A stretch of 64,000 bases of DNA from Liminaster sp964567855 (GTDB lineage: Bacteria > Bacteroidota > Bacteroidia > Bacteroidales > UBA3663): NCBI GenBank assembly GCA_964567855.1, contig CAZMOE010000007.1, positions 34,300-98,299 of the forward strand, in the 5' to 3' direction. The position numbers were made by a program, and so were the translations under genes. This document shows positions 17,910 to 26,746 of the stretch, one piece after another. The notes below the pieces were generated by a model. The model ran no database searches, was not told the DNA's origin, and saw nothing but the letters and a program-made list of their open reading frames with translations. Numbering within the stretch: the first letter of the stretch is position 1; each line of letters begins with the position of its first letter.

Positions 17910-19589
17910 TTATTTGTATAGGGCCTCTTCTGTAAATTGTCCGAGTTGGAGGTATTTCTCATAAAGGGCCTGGTAAGCACGGTGATTTTCCGCATTCGGC
18001 AGGTATTCTTTGGAGAATCCAGAGTTCATGGCGGCGATGGCCTCCTCGACTTTAGTATATACGCCGGCCGCTGTAGCCGCAAACATGGCGGCGCCGAGAG
18101 CGCAGGCCTGATCGGTGTTGCAGACCTTGATAGGGAGGTTCACAACGTCGCTCATGGTCTGCATTACGAAAGGCGATTTCAGAGCAATACCGCCGATGCC
18201 GATGATGCTGTCAATCGTGCATCCTTCGCGACGGAAGCGGTCTACGATAGCCTTGGTGCCGAATGCAGTGGCCTCGACCAGGGCGCGGAAAATCTGCGGA
18301 GCGGTGGTGCCGAGGGTAAAACCGGTGATCGTGCCTTGCAGCAATTGATTGGCATCGGGGGTGCGGCGTCCGTTAACCCAATCTGTTGCAATCATTGTGC
18401 TTTCCTCTACGGGTACTTTTTCCGCCTCTTTGGTCAGGGCCACGATGATTTTGTCGCAGGCATCGCTGATGACGTTTTGAATTTCCTCTTCGCTGAGTTT
18501 TCCGGCAAGTGTGGAGGGAAGAATGTTCTTGAGGGGGAACTCAAGTACGCGGCGGAACATGGCATATACATCTCCGAATCCTGATTGGCCGGCTTCGAGA
18601 CCGATCATGCCAGGGATTACGGAGCCGTCCACCTGACCGCAGATACCTTTGATGAGTTTGTCCCCGACCTCTTTATAGCTGGAAACCATGATGTCGCAGG
18701 TGGATGTGCCGATGACGCGTACGAGAGTGCGTGGCGTCACAGCTGCGCCTACAGCGCCCATATGGCAGTCGTAAGCACCTCCGGCAACAACGACATTTGT
18801 GCTCAGGCCAAGTTTTTCTGCCCACTCGGGACAGAGTTTCCCGACGGGTTTGTCGGCAGTTTCTGTCTTTTCAAACAGTCGGGCACGGAATCCTGCCAGT
18901 TTCGGATCGAGTTTGACGAGAAATTCTTCAGGAGGAAGACCTCCCCAGCTCTCATGCCACATCGCCTTATGGCCTTCGGCACAACGACTGCGTACGATGT
19001 CTTTGGAATGTGTCACGCCGGTCAATACAGCAGGCAACCATTCGCAATATTCAACAATGGAATAGGCTTTTTCTGCCACTTTGGGGTCTTCCCGAAGCAC
19101 GTGGATGGCTTTGGCCCAAAACCATTCGGCCGAATAAATACCGCCTTCGTATTGAGTGTAATCAATGTCGTTCGCGCGACATTTTTCGTTGATCTCGGCC
19201 GCTTCTTTTACGGCGGTGTGATCTTTCCAGAGCACAAACATCGCATTCGGGTTTTCCGCGAATTCCGGAAGCATTGCCAACGGCGTTCCCGTTTCATCGG
19301 TGAATGCAGGTGTCGATCCGGTGGTGTCGAATGCGATTCCCACAACGTTGGGGGCCACTTCCGGGGCACATTTGCTTAATGCTTCGGTGACGGTTGCCTC
19401 AAGCACTTCGAGGTAATCCTTCGGGTGCTGGCGCCATTGGTTGATTTTCGGATTGCAGTACAATCCTTTCATCCAGCGGGGATAGTATTTGACGGAAGTC
19501 GCGAGAATTTCGCCGGAGATGGCATTTACGATGAGGGCACGTGCCGAATCGCTGCCGTAGTCGAGACCGATTACATATTTATTTCCCAT
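17910..19589 (-). CDS. araB: Ribulokinase
   Basis: A 559-residue FGGY-family sugar kinase that phosphorylates L-ribulose at O5, the second step of L-arabinose breakdown. The N-terminal phosphate loop reads GLDYGSDSARAL near residue 7; AFDTTGSTPAF and WKDHTA are the conserved substrate-site segments, and IGIGGIALKSPF near residue 440 is the C-terminal ATP-site motif. The length and the KYYPRWMKG segment fit ribulokinase rather than xylulokinase. It is the last gene of the operon, 201 bases after araA, with a large hairpin in between. Confidence 0.93.
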   Translation of the reverse strand: MGNKYVIGLDYGSDSARALIVNAISGEILATSVKYYPRWMKGLYCNPKINQWRQHPKDYLEVLEATVTEALSKCAPEVAPNVVGIAFDTTGSTPAFTDETGTPLAMLPEFAENPNAMFVLWKDHTAVKEAAEINEKCRANDIDYTQYEGGIYSAEWFWAKAIHVLREDPKVAEKAYSIVEYCEWLPAVLTGVTHSKDIVRSRCAEGHKAMWHESWGGLPPEEFLVKLDPKLAGFRARLFEKTETADKPVGKLCPEWAEKLGLSTNVVVAGGAYDCHMGAVGAAVTPRTLVRVIGTSTCDIMVSSYKEVGDKLIKGICGQVDGSVIPGMIGLEAGQSGFGDVYAMFRRVLEFPLKNILPSTLAGKLSEEEIQNVISDACDKIIVALTKEAEKVPVEESTMIATDWVNGRRTPDANQLLQGTITGFTLGTTAPQIFRALVEATAFGTKAIVDRFRREGCTIDSIIGIGGIALKSPFVMQTMSDVVNLPIKVCNTDQACALGAAMFAATAAGVYTKVEEAIAAMNSGFSKEYLPNAENHRAYQALYEKYLQLGQFTEEALYK

Positions 19590-19714
19590 ATTCTATTTTT
19601 TGTTAAGTGTGAAGTTCTGATGCTGAACGCTTCCGGGTAAAATTCGTTCCCCGATTATAGTATCAGTATCTTGTTTCCAGAATTAGAATCTGGCTTGTTT
19701 TATTGTAATAATAA

Positions 19715-19768
19715 TTCCTATTGGGAGATTGCCGGTGTCAATAATGTCGGCATTCCTCCCAATAGGAA
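19715..19768 (-). repeat. Large hairpin between araA and araB
   Basis: A perfect 13-base inverted repeat (TTCCTATTGGGAG at 19715-19727, its complement at 19756-19768) encloses a second short stem (TGCCG/CGGCA). It starts 22 bases after the araA stop and is not followed by a clean T run on the minus strand, so it may protect or process the mRNA or partly end transcription. Confidence 0.6.
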
Positions 19769-19790
19769 CAGACCTTTTGTGGAGGATGGA

Positions 19791-21332
19791 TTAGCAGAGG
19801 GCCTTATTCAACATATAGTACACCTCATTCATGCGGAGCTCTTTCTTGAAGTCGCTGAGGGTAGTGTTTTCGTTGATGTGTACCATTTCAATGCCGGCGA
19901 TCTCAGCATAGTCTTCCCAATATTCAGCTGAAAGATCGTAAGAGAAACAGCTGTGGTGGGTTCCGCCTGCCAGAATCCATGCACCTGCACCGATTTCGAA
20001 GTTGGGCATCGGAATCCAGAGGGCAGAGGCAACCGGAAGCTTCGGAAGTGGTTTGGGTTCAATGCATTTGACGTCATTTACGATGAGACGGAAGCGGTTG
20101 CCGAGGTCGACGACGGTTGCTGTCACACCGGTTCCTACTTTGGAAGTGAAGACGAGACGTGCGGTCTGGGTCTTGCGTACACCGATGCCGAGGAAGTGAA
20201 CTTCCAGGCGGGGACGGCCGGCTGCGATCATCGGACAGATTTCCAGCATGTGTGACTGAAGAATAGCACTATTTGCACCATCGAAATTCAACGTGTAGTC
20301 TTCTAAGAATGAACAGCCATTAGGTAGGCCTTGATTCATGACCCAGACTGTGCGGTAGAGAGCAGCAGATTTCCAGTCGCCTTCAGCACCGAAACCGTAG
20401 CCTTCGGCCATCAGTCGCTGAGAAGCAAGACCCGGAATCTGGTCGAACCCGAGACCACTGTTTTCAACATCTACATCGCCGAGATCGTCGAAGTTGGTAG
20501 TGAAGCCTTTGGCTCCTTTTGCCTTCAGAACGGCACGCAGGGTCAATTCGGCCTTAGCCGCATTTCTGATTTTCTTATAGCCGATGCTGTTTTTGTCTTC
20601 GAGTTCTGCGTCATGGTCATATTCGGCAAAGTAGACTTTGACAAGGGCATCTACGTCTTCGTCTTTGATGTTTTTGAAGTATTCCATCACTTCGCTGAAA
20701 GGACAATAGTCGACATGATAGCCCATGCGAACTTCTGCCTCGACTTTGTCACCGTCGGTTACGGCCACATTGTTCATCTGGTCGCCGAAGCGAACAATCA
20801 GCATGTCCTGAGCGTCAGCCCAACCGGCACATACGCGCATCCAGACTGCGATCTTATGCTGGGTCTCCTCGTCCTTCCAATAGCCGACAACGACTTTCCG
20901 GCGGATACGCATTCTGGTGCAGATGTGTCCGAATTCGCGATCTCCGTGAGCCGATTGATTCAGGTTCATGAAGTCCATGTCCATGGTGTCCCACGGAATT
21001 TCGGCGTTGTATTGGGTGTGCAGATGGAGCAAAGGCTTTTTCAGTTGCTGTAAGCCGTGAATCCACATTTTGGCAGGTGAGAATGTGTGCATCCAGGTGA
21101 TGACGCCGATACATTTTTCGTCGTTATTGGCGGCTTTGAAGACGGCTTCCACCTCTTTGGAGGAATTGGCCGTACCTTTATATACAACTTTTACCGGGAG
21201 TTTGCCGGAGGCATTCAATCCGTTTACCATTTCGGTTGAGTGACCGTCGACTGCAACAACTGCATCCCCACCGTACAGAAGCTGAGCTCCTGTTACAAAC
21301 CATACTTCGTAATTTGAAAATGCTTTTTCCAT
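19791..21332 (-). CDS. araA: L-arabinose isomerase
   Basis: A 513-residue enzyme converting L-arabinose to L-ribulose with a divalent metal in the cytoplasm. The start MEKAFSNYEVWFVTGAQLLY is the classic AraA N-terminus. VITWMHTFSPAKMWIHG near residue 90 and the central FTTNFDDLG segment are also conserved, and the length is normal. The upstream in-frame TTG at 21347 is rejected in favour of this ATG. It follows araD by 30 bases and precedes araB. Confidence 0.96.
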   Translation of the reverse strand: MEKAFSNYEVWFVTGAQLLYGGDAVVAVDGHSTEMVNGLNASGKLPVKVVYKGTANSSKEVEAVFKAANNDEKCIGVITWMHTFSPAKMWIHGLQQLKKPLLHLHTQYNAEIPWDTMDMDFMNLNQSAHGDREFGHICTRMRIRRKVVVGYWKDEETQHKIAVWMRVCAGWADAQDMLIVRFGDQMNNVAVTDGDKVEAEVRMGYHVDYCPFSEVMEYFKNIKDEDVDALVKVYFAEYDHDAELEDKNSIGYKKIRNAAKAELTLRAVLKAKGAKGFTTNFDDLGDVDVENSGLGFDQIPGLASQRLMAEGYGFGAEGDWKSAALYRTVWVMNQGLPNGCSFLEDYTLNFDGANSAILQSHMLEICPMIAAGRPRLEVHFLGIGVRKTQTARLVFTSKVGTGVTATVVDLGNRFRLIVNDVKCIEPKPLPKLPVASALWIPMPNFEIGAGAWILAGGTHHSCFSYDLSAEYWEDYAEIAGIEMVHINENTTLSDFKKELRMNEVYYMLNKALC

Positions 21333-21362
21333 ATTGATTTCGTTCAAAGTGTTTAATTCGAT

Positions 21363-22058
21363 TTATTTTTTCTTTTGTCCGTAATAGGCATTCGGTCCGT
21401 GCTTGCGGTTATAATGCTTTTCGACAAGTAAGGGGTTCATTGTGGTGGCCGGATTCAGTGTAAATGAAATATAGGCCATTTTGGCGCATTGTTCCATTAC
21501 TTTTGCATTATATACGGCATTTGCAGGGCTGGTTCCCCAGGAGAACGGGCCGTGGTTCTTTACCAATACGCCGGGGGTATGATCCGGGTTGATGCCTTCG
21601 AAGCGTTTTACGATGACATTGCCGGTTTCCAGTTCATATTCACCCTCAACCTCTTCACGTGTCATGTCGGCCGTACAGGGAATATCCTTGTAAAAATAAT
21701 CGGCATGAGTGGTGCCTATGTTCGGAATGTCTTTACCGGCCTGGGCCCATGCAGTAGCATAAGTGGAGTGGGTATGTACCACGCCTTGGATATTGGGAAA
21801 TGCCCGATAAAGAACTAAATGCGTCGGGGTATCGGATGACGGGTTCAGTTCGCCCTCTACCACTTGGCCGGTTTCAAGGCTTACAACAACCATGTCGGAT
21901 GCTTTCATGTCGTCATAGCTTACACCGCTCGGTTTGATGACTACCAGTCCCTTTTCCCGGTCGATGCCGGAGACGTTGCCCCATGTGAATATCACCAGCC
22001 CTTGTTTAACAAGATCGAGGTTGGCCTGAAATACTTTTTCTTTGAGTTCTTCTAACAT
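21363..22058 (-). CDS. araD: L-ribulose-5-phosphate 4-epimerase
   Basis: A 231-residue class II aldolase-family enzyme that converts L-ribulose 5-phosphate to D-xylulose 5-phosphate, linking arabinose to the pentose phosphate pathway. Seen: the substrate loop TWGNVSGID near residue 28, the PSGV segment, the zinc ligands in VVHTHSTYA and a further His in VLVKNHGPFSWG. The start MLEELKEKVFQANLDLVKQG matches the family; the extra 14 codons upstream are not expected. It lies between the symporter (116 bases) and araA (30 bases). Confidence 0.95.
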   Translation of the reverse strand: MLEELKEKVFQANLDLVKQGLVIFTWGNVSGIDREKGLVVIKPSGVSYDDMKASDMVVVSLETGQVVEGELNPSSDTPTHLVLYRAFPNIQGVVHTHSTYATAWAQAGKDIPNIGTTHADYFYKDIPCTADMTREEVEGEYELETGNVIVKRFEGINPDHTPGVLVKNHGPFSWGTSPANAVYNAKVMEQCAKMAYISFTLNPATTMNPLLVEKHYNRKHGPNAYYGQKKK

Positions 22059-22174
22059 AGGATGAGAATATTTTGCGTTAGACTTTGTATAAATAAACAA
22101 ATTACTAATTACTTTATTACTTCGGGTTTTATCGGTAATATGTAATTAGTAATTTGTATTTTTTATGGTGATAT

Positions 22175-24115
22175 TTACCAGAGTACAATATAAAGGATGG
22201 CGAGGATGATAATTACACCAAGCGCACCCCAGTTAAATGCCTTGTCGGTACGGAAGATTGCAATGTCGATATCGACTGCATTGATATCCTGAACCTTGTC
22301 TTTGGCATTGGAACGGAGGTAAATGAACAGGACAAGAAGCATAACGGCAAGGAAGAAGATTGCTTCAAAGCCGTAGTTCACCAATGTCTGTGAGAACATG
22401 GATGCGATGCCGACGATAAAGCAGATCACGGAACCGATGAGCAGAATGTTGGCCCATTTAAGCTGGGTCTTGATCGTATAGTCGTCCAATTTTACGGCGC
22501 TGACAGTTTTCTTGCTGGCAAATGAGAAGCCGAAGAAAAGGATAACGAGGCATACGAATACATAACCCATACGGAGAAGGAACGGAACGTCCGGCAGCAT
22601 GAATTTGAAGAGAATCGAGAATACGAAGGTTCCGATTGCTGCGACAACGGCAGCTGTGCCGGAAGCGCGTTTCCAAAGCAGACCGAGACCGAAGATCACC
22701 ACGATGCCGGGATAAACGAATCCGGAATATTCCTGAATAATCTGGAATGCCTGATCAGCTCCGCCCATAATGGGATAAACCGCTAGAAGGGCCAGAACAA
22801 GTGCTACGACAGAGGTGAGACGTCCTACGTTGACAAGACGTTTCTCCGAAGCGGTTTTGTTGATGAACTGCTTGTAGATATCCATGGTGAAGATGGTGGA
22901 CGTCGAATTGAACATCGAGGCCAGCGATGAAATAACAGCCGCAGCCAAAGCCGCAAAAGACAGACCCTTGACAAAGATCGGGGTAAAGTTGCGGATCAGG
23001 AACGGATAGGCGTCATCGGAGCGATCGATGGATCCGGCAAGTGAGGTACGCAGGGCTTCACAATCGGGGGAGGTCATAATGTAGAATGCACACACACCCG
23101 GGATGCAAACGATGAACGGAATAAGAATTTTAAGGAAGGCAGCAAAGATCATACCCTTTTTAGCCTCCGACAGAGACTTGGCTGCAAGACCTTTCTGGAT
23201 AATGTACTGATTGAATCCCCAATAGCCGAGGTTGGTAAGCCACAAGGCACCCACGATGACTACGATACCGGGAATGTCGAAATAAGGATCGGAAGTGATG
23301 CTGGGAATAGCTTCGTTGCGGGTCACAATCAGATTGAAGTGCTTGTCGCCCGGAATCTCTGCAAGGTCACCCATGATTTTACCGAGAGCTCCCAGTGCAC
23401 CGCCGTCGATATTCAGGTCGGATGCGATTACGGAAAGTGCCGCATAGGCTGTAATAAGACCGCCTCCCACCAGGAATGTAACCTGCATGACGTCTGTCCA
23501 GGCAACTGATGCAAGACCACCGTAGATGGAGTATACACCGGCGATGAGGAAAAGAATCAAGATAGTGACCAGAAGCGTCATATCAACATTCATGCCGAGG
23601 AATACGCCCGGGATAGTCGGCAACCCGAGAATTTGTTTGATTGCCAATGCTCCTAACCACGCCACCGATGTGAGGTTGATGAACACATAGAGGAAGAGCC
23701 AGAAGATAGAGAATGACAGACCCACTCCCCAGTTATAACGTTCACGAAGGAATTGCGGGATGGTGAAGATCTTCTTTTCGATCATAAGCGGCAGCAGGAA
23801 TTTTCCGACTACCAGCAGAGTGGCTGCTGCCATCAGCTCGTATGCTGCCATGGCGATGCCTGAAACATAGGCCGAACCGGACATACCGATAAACTGTTCG
23901 GCTGAAATGTTGGCTGCGATGAGCGAGGCACCCACTGCCCACCATGTCAAAGTGTTACCTGCGAGAAAGTAATCGGTCGACGATTTTTCTTCTCCCTTTT
24001 TGCTGCGTGACAGGAACATGCCCAAGCCAACGAGTAGCACAATGTATGCCGCGACAACGATATAATCTACTGTCGCAAAGCCATTGTTTTGCAATGCTGC
24101 TAATAAATCATTCAT
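22175..24115 (-). CDS. Sodium/sugar symporter, SSS family (probable arabinose transporter)
   Basis: A 646-residue inner-membrane protein with about 14 hydrophobic segments, the first at residues 16-36. Residues 68-85 (IAANISAEQFIGMSGSAY) are the conserved sodium/substrate region of SGLT-type carriers. Between galM and araD, it most likely imports L-arabinose with sodium, as the AraP-type symporters of Bacteroides arabinose operons do. Another aldose such as galactose or glucose cannot be excluded from sequence alone. It follows galM by 37 bases. Confidence 0.88.
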   Translation of the reverse strand: MNDLLAALQNNGFATVDYIVVAAYIVLLVGLGMFLSRSKKGEEKSSTDYFLAGNTLTWWAVGASLIAANISAEQFIGMSGSAYVSGIAMAAYELMAAATLLVVGKFLLPLMIEKKIFTIPQFLRERYNWGVGLSFSIFWLFLYVFINLTSVAWLGALAIKQILGLPTIPGVFLGMNVDMTLLVTILILFLIAGVYSIYGGLASVAWTDVMQVTFLVGGGLITAYAALSVIASDLNIDGGALGALGKIMGDLAEIPGDKHFNLIVTRNEAIPSITSDPYFDIPGIVVIVGALWLTNLGYWGFNQYIIQKGLAAKSLSEAKKGMIFAAFLKILIPFIVCIPGVCAFYIMTSPDCEALRTSLAGSIDRSDDAYPFLIRNFTPIFVKGLSFAALAAAVISSLASMFNSTSTIFTMDIYKQFINKTASEKRLVNVGRLTSVVALVLALLAVYPIMGGADQAFQIIQEYSGFVYPGIVVIFGLGLLWKRASGTAAVVAAIGTFVFSILFKFMLPDVPFLLRMGYVFVCLVILFFGFSFASKKTVSAVKLDDYTIKTQLKWANILLIGSVICFIVGIASMFSQTLVNYGFEAIFFLAVMLLVLFIYLRSNAKDKVQDINAVDIDIAIFRTDKAFNWGALGVIIILAILYIVLW

Positions 24116-24152
24116 GTTTTTTTATTTATTTGTTGAAAAATGTTTTTCGGTA

Positions 24153-25310
24153 TTAGAAATTAGTGAATTTAAAAATACAGTGGCTTGTATAAGTTTCACC
24201 GGGACGGAGAACGGCTGACGGCCACTCCGGTTTATTGGGGGTGTCAGGATATTTCTGTGTTTCGAGACAGATGCCGGTTCTCTGGTTATAGGTGATTCCA
24301 TGTTTTCCTTGAACGGTGCCGTCGAGGAAGTTGCCGGAATAAACCTGGATCCCGGGTTCGTCAGTGTAAACTGTCAGCTGGATGCCGGTTGCGGGACATT
24401 TTACAATAGCGACAGGAGCTTCGATGTCGCCGTTGTTATCAAGTATCCAATTGTGATCATAACCGTTTCCGTTGATGATTTGTTCATCTTCGGCTTTGAT
24501 GTCCTGGCCGATGCGTTTGATGGCAGAGAAGTCGAAAGGAGTGCCTGCCGTGGCTGCGATAGCACCGGTAGTGATGTAAGTGCTGTCAATCGGAGTGAAG
24601 GAAGAGGAATATACCCACAAAGAGTCGTTGCAAATACATTTTGCAGGATCTCCATTCAAGTTGAAATAGGAATGGTTGGTCATGTTAACGACGGTTGCTT
24701 TGTCGGTGGTCGCCGAATAAGCGATGTCGATAGCATTATCATCCGTTAAGGTGTATGTCACGGTGGCGTTGACGTTACCCGGGAAGTTGTTGTCCCCGTC
24801 CGGAGAATTTAAAGATAAGGTGATACTGTTGTCGGTGATATTCTCGACGGTGTATACCTGGTATTGCCATCCAGAAGGTCCTCCATGCAGGCAGTGGCCG
24901 AAGTTATTCTCTGGAAGAGCTATGGTATCGCCGTCCAGAATGAACTGTGCATGTCCGATGCGGTTGGCATATCGTCCGATGGAGGCCCCGAAGTCGCTGG
25001 GGATATTGATATAGTCATCGATGTTGTCGAATCCTAACACCACATCTTTCAGTTCCCCTTTGTTGTCAGGTACCATGATAGAGACGATACGGCCGCCGAA
25101 ATTGGTGATACATACTTCCATTCCGTTGGCATTGGTGAGCGCATAGAGTGCGGTCGGTTTACCATTGACATCCGAGACAAAATTTTCAAACTCCAAACCG
25201 GATTTGGTCGTTGCGGACTTTGGCGCGGTCGATGTACAGCCGGTGAGGCCGATGCCTCCGATTGCCAAAACTACGCCGGAAACGTGTAATAAAGATTTAA
25301 AAGATTTCAT
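24153..25310 (-). CDS. galM: Aldose 1-epimerase (mutarotase), lipoprotein
   Basis: A 385-residue galactose-mutarotase-like protein. Residues 1-25 are a lipoprotein signal with lipobox LTGC. The residues after the Cys (TSTAPKS) are not acidic, so the usual Bacteroidetes surface-export signal is missing and the protein probably faces the periplasm. Catalytic signatures are NRIGHAQF with NNFGHCLHGG, the His of MTNHSYFNL, and a late Glu in TGICLETQKYPD. It would interconvert the alpha and beta anomers of arabinose before uptake. It is the first gene of the operon, matching the araM position in Bacteroides. Confidence 0.92.
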   Translation of the reverse strand: MKSFKSLLHVSGVVLAIGGIGLTGCTSTAPKSATTKSGLEFENFVSDVNGKPTALYALTNANGMEVCITNFGGRIVSIMVPDNKGELKDVVLGFDNIDDYINIPSDFGASIGRYANRIGHAQFILDGDTIALPENNFGHCLHGGPSGWQYQVYTVENITDNSITLSLNSPDGDNNFPGNVNATVTYTLTDDNAIDIAYSATTDKATVVNMTNHSYFNLNGDPAKCICNDSLWVYSSSFTPIDSTYITTGAIAATAGTPFDFSAIKRIGQDIKAEDEQIINGNGYDHNWILDNNGDIEAPVAIVKCPATGIQLTVYTDEPGIQVYSGNFLDGTVQGKHGITYNQRTGICLETQKYPDTPNKPEWPSAVLRPGETYTSHCIFKFTNF

Positions 25311-25355
25311 TTAGATTTGTATTAGTTTATTAAGGTAATACATATAATATGAGCA

Positions 25356-25363
25356 CAAAGATA
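25356..25363 (-). promoter_or_regulatory. -7 promoter box of the arabinose operon
   Basis: TATCTTTG on the minus strand is a perfect -7 box, 45 bases before the galM ATG. No TTG is found at the normal -33 spacing, which would fit a promoter that needs an activator; that is inference. Confidence 0.6.
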
Positions 25364-25541
25364 AATACTTCTTTTTGTTTATACCTCTTTAATTTATTTT
25401 TTTTACACGAAAAATGAAATATTCATCAAAATTGAAAGGATTAGTTTTAAGAATTTATGATTTTGGAAAGCGTTTTTTGAAAAAAGATGAGAAAAAATAT
25501 TGGCAAGTTGTGGCCTCCCGCATGAGAAAAAAGGCAATATA

Positions 25542-25573
25542 TTTGTTTATACTTTTATTTCACGTTATTTTTG
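25542..25573 (+). promoter_or_regulatory. Promoter of the PHP phosphatase gene
   Basis: TTTG at 25542-25545 and TATTTTTG at 25566-25573 are separated by exactly 20 bases. The ATG at 25595 follows 21 bases later, which settles the start of that gene. Confidence 0.75.
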
Positions 25574-25594
25574 CAAAAAATAATTCGGGTAGAA

Positions 25595-26359
25595 ATGTTT
25601 GACTTTTTATTTAAGAAACGGGATCCACTGCCGTTGCCTTATAAACGGGAGCTACATTGTCATATTATTCCGGGGGTAGACGACGGGGTGCGGGAAATGT
25701 CGACTTCCGTCCGCTGTCTGGCGGCATTACATAAATTGGGAGTAGAAGAATTCATCTTTACACCCCATTGTATAGAGGAGCATTTTGAAAATACGGAAGA
25801 GACGATCCGCCCGGTTTTTGAAGATCTGAAAAAGACTTCGTCAGAGGCCGGTCTGTCTCTGCCGATGGACTTTTCTTTCGAGTATAGGCTGGATGCCGGT
25901 TTTCTGAAACAGAGTTCTTGTGGCAAGTATGGCGAGACTACATGCAGGTTACGCCCTTTATATGGTCGTTATCTACTGATAGAAAATTCTTTTATTCAGC
26001 CCTTGCATGGTTTGAAGCAGTTGATTTATCAGTTGCAGTCTGACGGATATTATCTGATTCTGGCCCATCCGGAACGGTACGGCTATTACGCAGGTCATAA
26101 CGGCCGGTTTTATCACGATTTACAGGATCAACAGGTAGAGTTTCAGTGTAACATTCTTTCTTTTACCGGATATTATGGACGAGTAGCCCAGAAAATGGCC
26201 TATTGGATGCTTGACAACGGGTATGTGAACTTTTTAGGCTCCGATGTGCATGGCATGAAACATATTGAATTGATTACAGATTTTCTGCGGTCAAAAGAAT
26301 ACGAGAAGATATATTATCGCCTGACAAATAGTATCGGTAATGATCGGATGGATAAATGA
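25595..26359 (+). CDS. CpsB/CapC-type PHP-domain protein tyrosine phosphatase
   Basis: A 254-residue cytoplasmic metal-dependent phosphatase of the YwqE/CpsB family, which removes phosphate from tyrosine kinases controlling capsule export. PHP motifs in order: ELHCHIIPGVDDG near residue 18, FIFTPHCIEEHF near residue 53, ILAHPERY near residue 155, and GSDVHGMKH near residue 223, all with their metal-binding His and Asp. The length is normal. No tyrosine kinase or capsule genes are next to it, so its partner must be elsewhere. It converges on yraN with a 6-base gap. Confidence 0.88.
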   Translation: MFDFLFKKRDPLPLPYKRELHCHIIPGVDDGVREMSTSVRCLAALHKLGVEEFIFTPHCIEEHFENTEETIRPVFEDLKKTSSEAGLSLPMDFSFEYRLDAGFLKQSSCGKYGETTCRLRPLYGRYLLIENSFIQPLHGLKQLIYQLQSDGYYLILAHPERYGYYAGHNGRFYHDLQDQQVEFQCNILSFTGYYGRVAQKMAYWMLDNGYVNFLGSDVHGMKHIELITDFLRSKEYEKIYYRLTNSIGNDRMDK

Positions 26360-26365
26360 TCCGTT

Positions 26366-26734
26366 TTATCCTAATGGAGGGTAGAAAGCGTCTTTTATGT
26401 GTTCTATTTTCGGGTTTCCCTGGTTATCTATGATAATGCTGAATATATCGAACCGGTAAGGTAGGTCGATATAGTATTTTTTTATATATACGTCTGTAGC
26501 ATGGACGATATGCCTGATTTTTTTATAATCTATAGCATATGCGGGATCTCCCCATTGAAGGGAGCTTCTTGTCTTGACTTCGGCTATGATAAGATGGATT
26601 CCGTCTGTGGCCACAATATCCAATTCAAGGTGCCTGTATCGCCATCTTGTATGAAGAATCCGGCAGCCTTGCCTGACAAGTTCCCTGCAAGCAAGTTCCT
26701 CACCCAGTTTTCCTAATTCACTGCTACATGACAT
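26366..26734 (-). CDS. yraN: YraN-family (UPF0102) nuclease-fold protein
   Basis: A 122-residue protein with the Holliday-junction-resolvase-like PD-(D/E)XK fold. Seen: GKLGEELACRELVRQGCRIL at the N-terminus, then LDIVATDG and IIAEVKTRSS carrying the Asp and Glu-x-Lys of the nuclease core near residues 38-56. Members are common in bacterial genomes and their role is not settled; DNA processing is presumed. It follows the CCA-adding enzyme gene by 12 bases on the same strand and ends 6 bases from the convergent phosphatase gene. Confidence 0.88.
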   Translation of the reverse strand: MSCSSELGKLGEELACRELVRQGCRILHTRWRYRHLELDIVATDGIHLIIAEVKTRSSLQWGDPAYAIDYKKIRHIVHATDVYIKKYYIDLPYRFDIFSIIIDNQGNPKIEHIKDAFYPPLG

Positions 26735-26746
26735 GGGTAGAATTTT

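Noticed and set aside
25414..25602. A 62-codon rightward frame upstream of the PHP phosphatase
   Set aside because: It overlaps the promoter at 25542-25573 and is Lys-rich simply because the region is AT-rich; no family resemblance.
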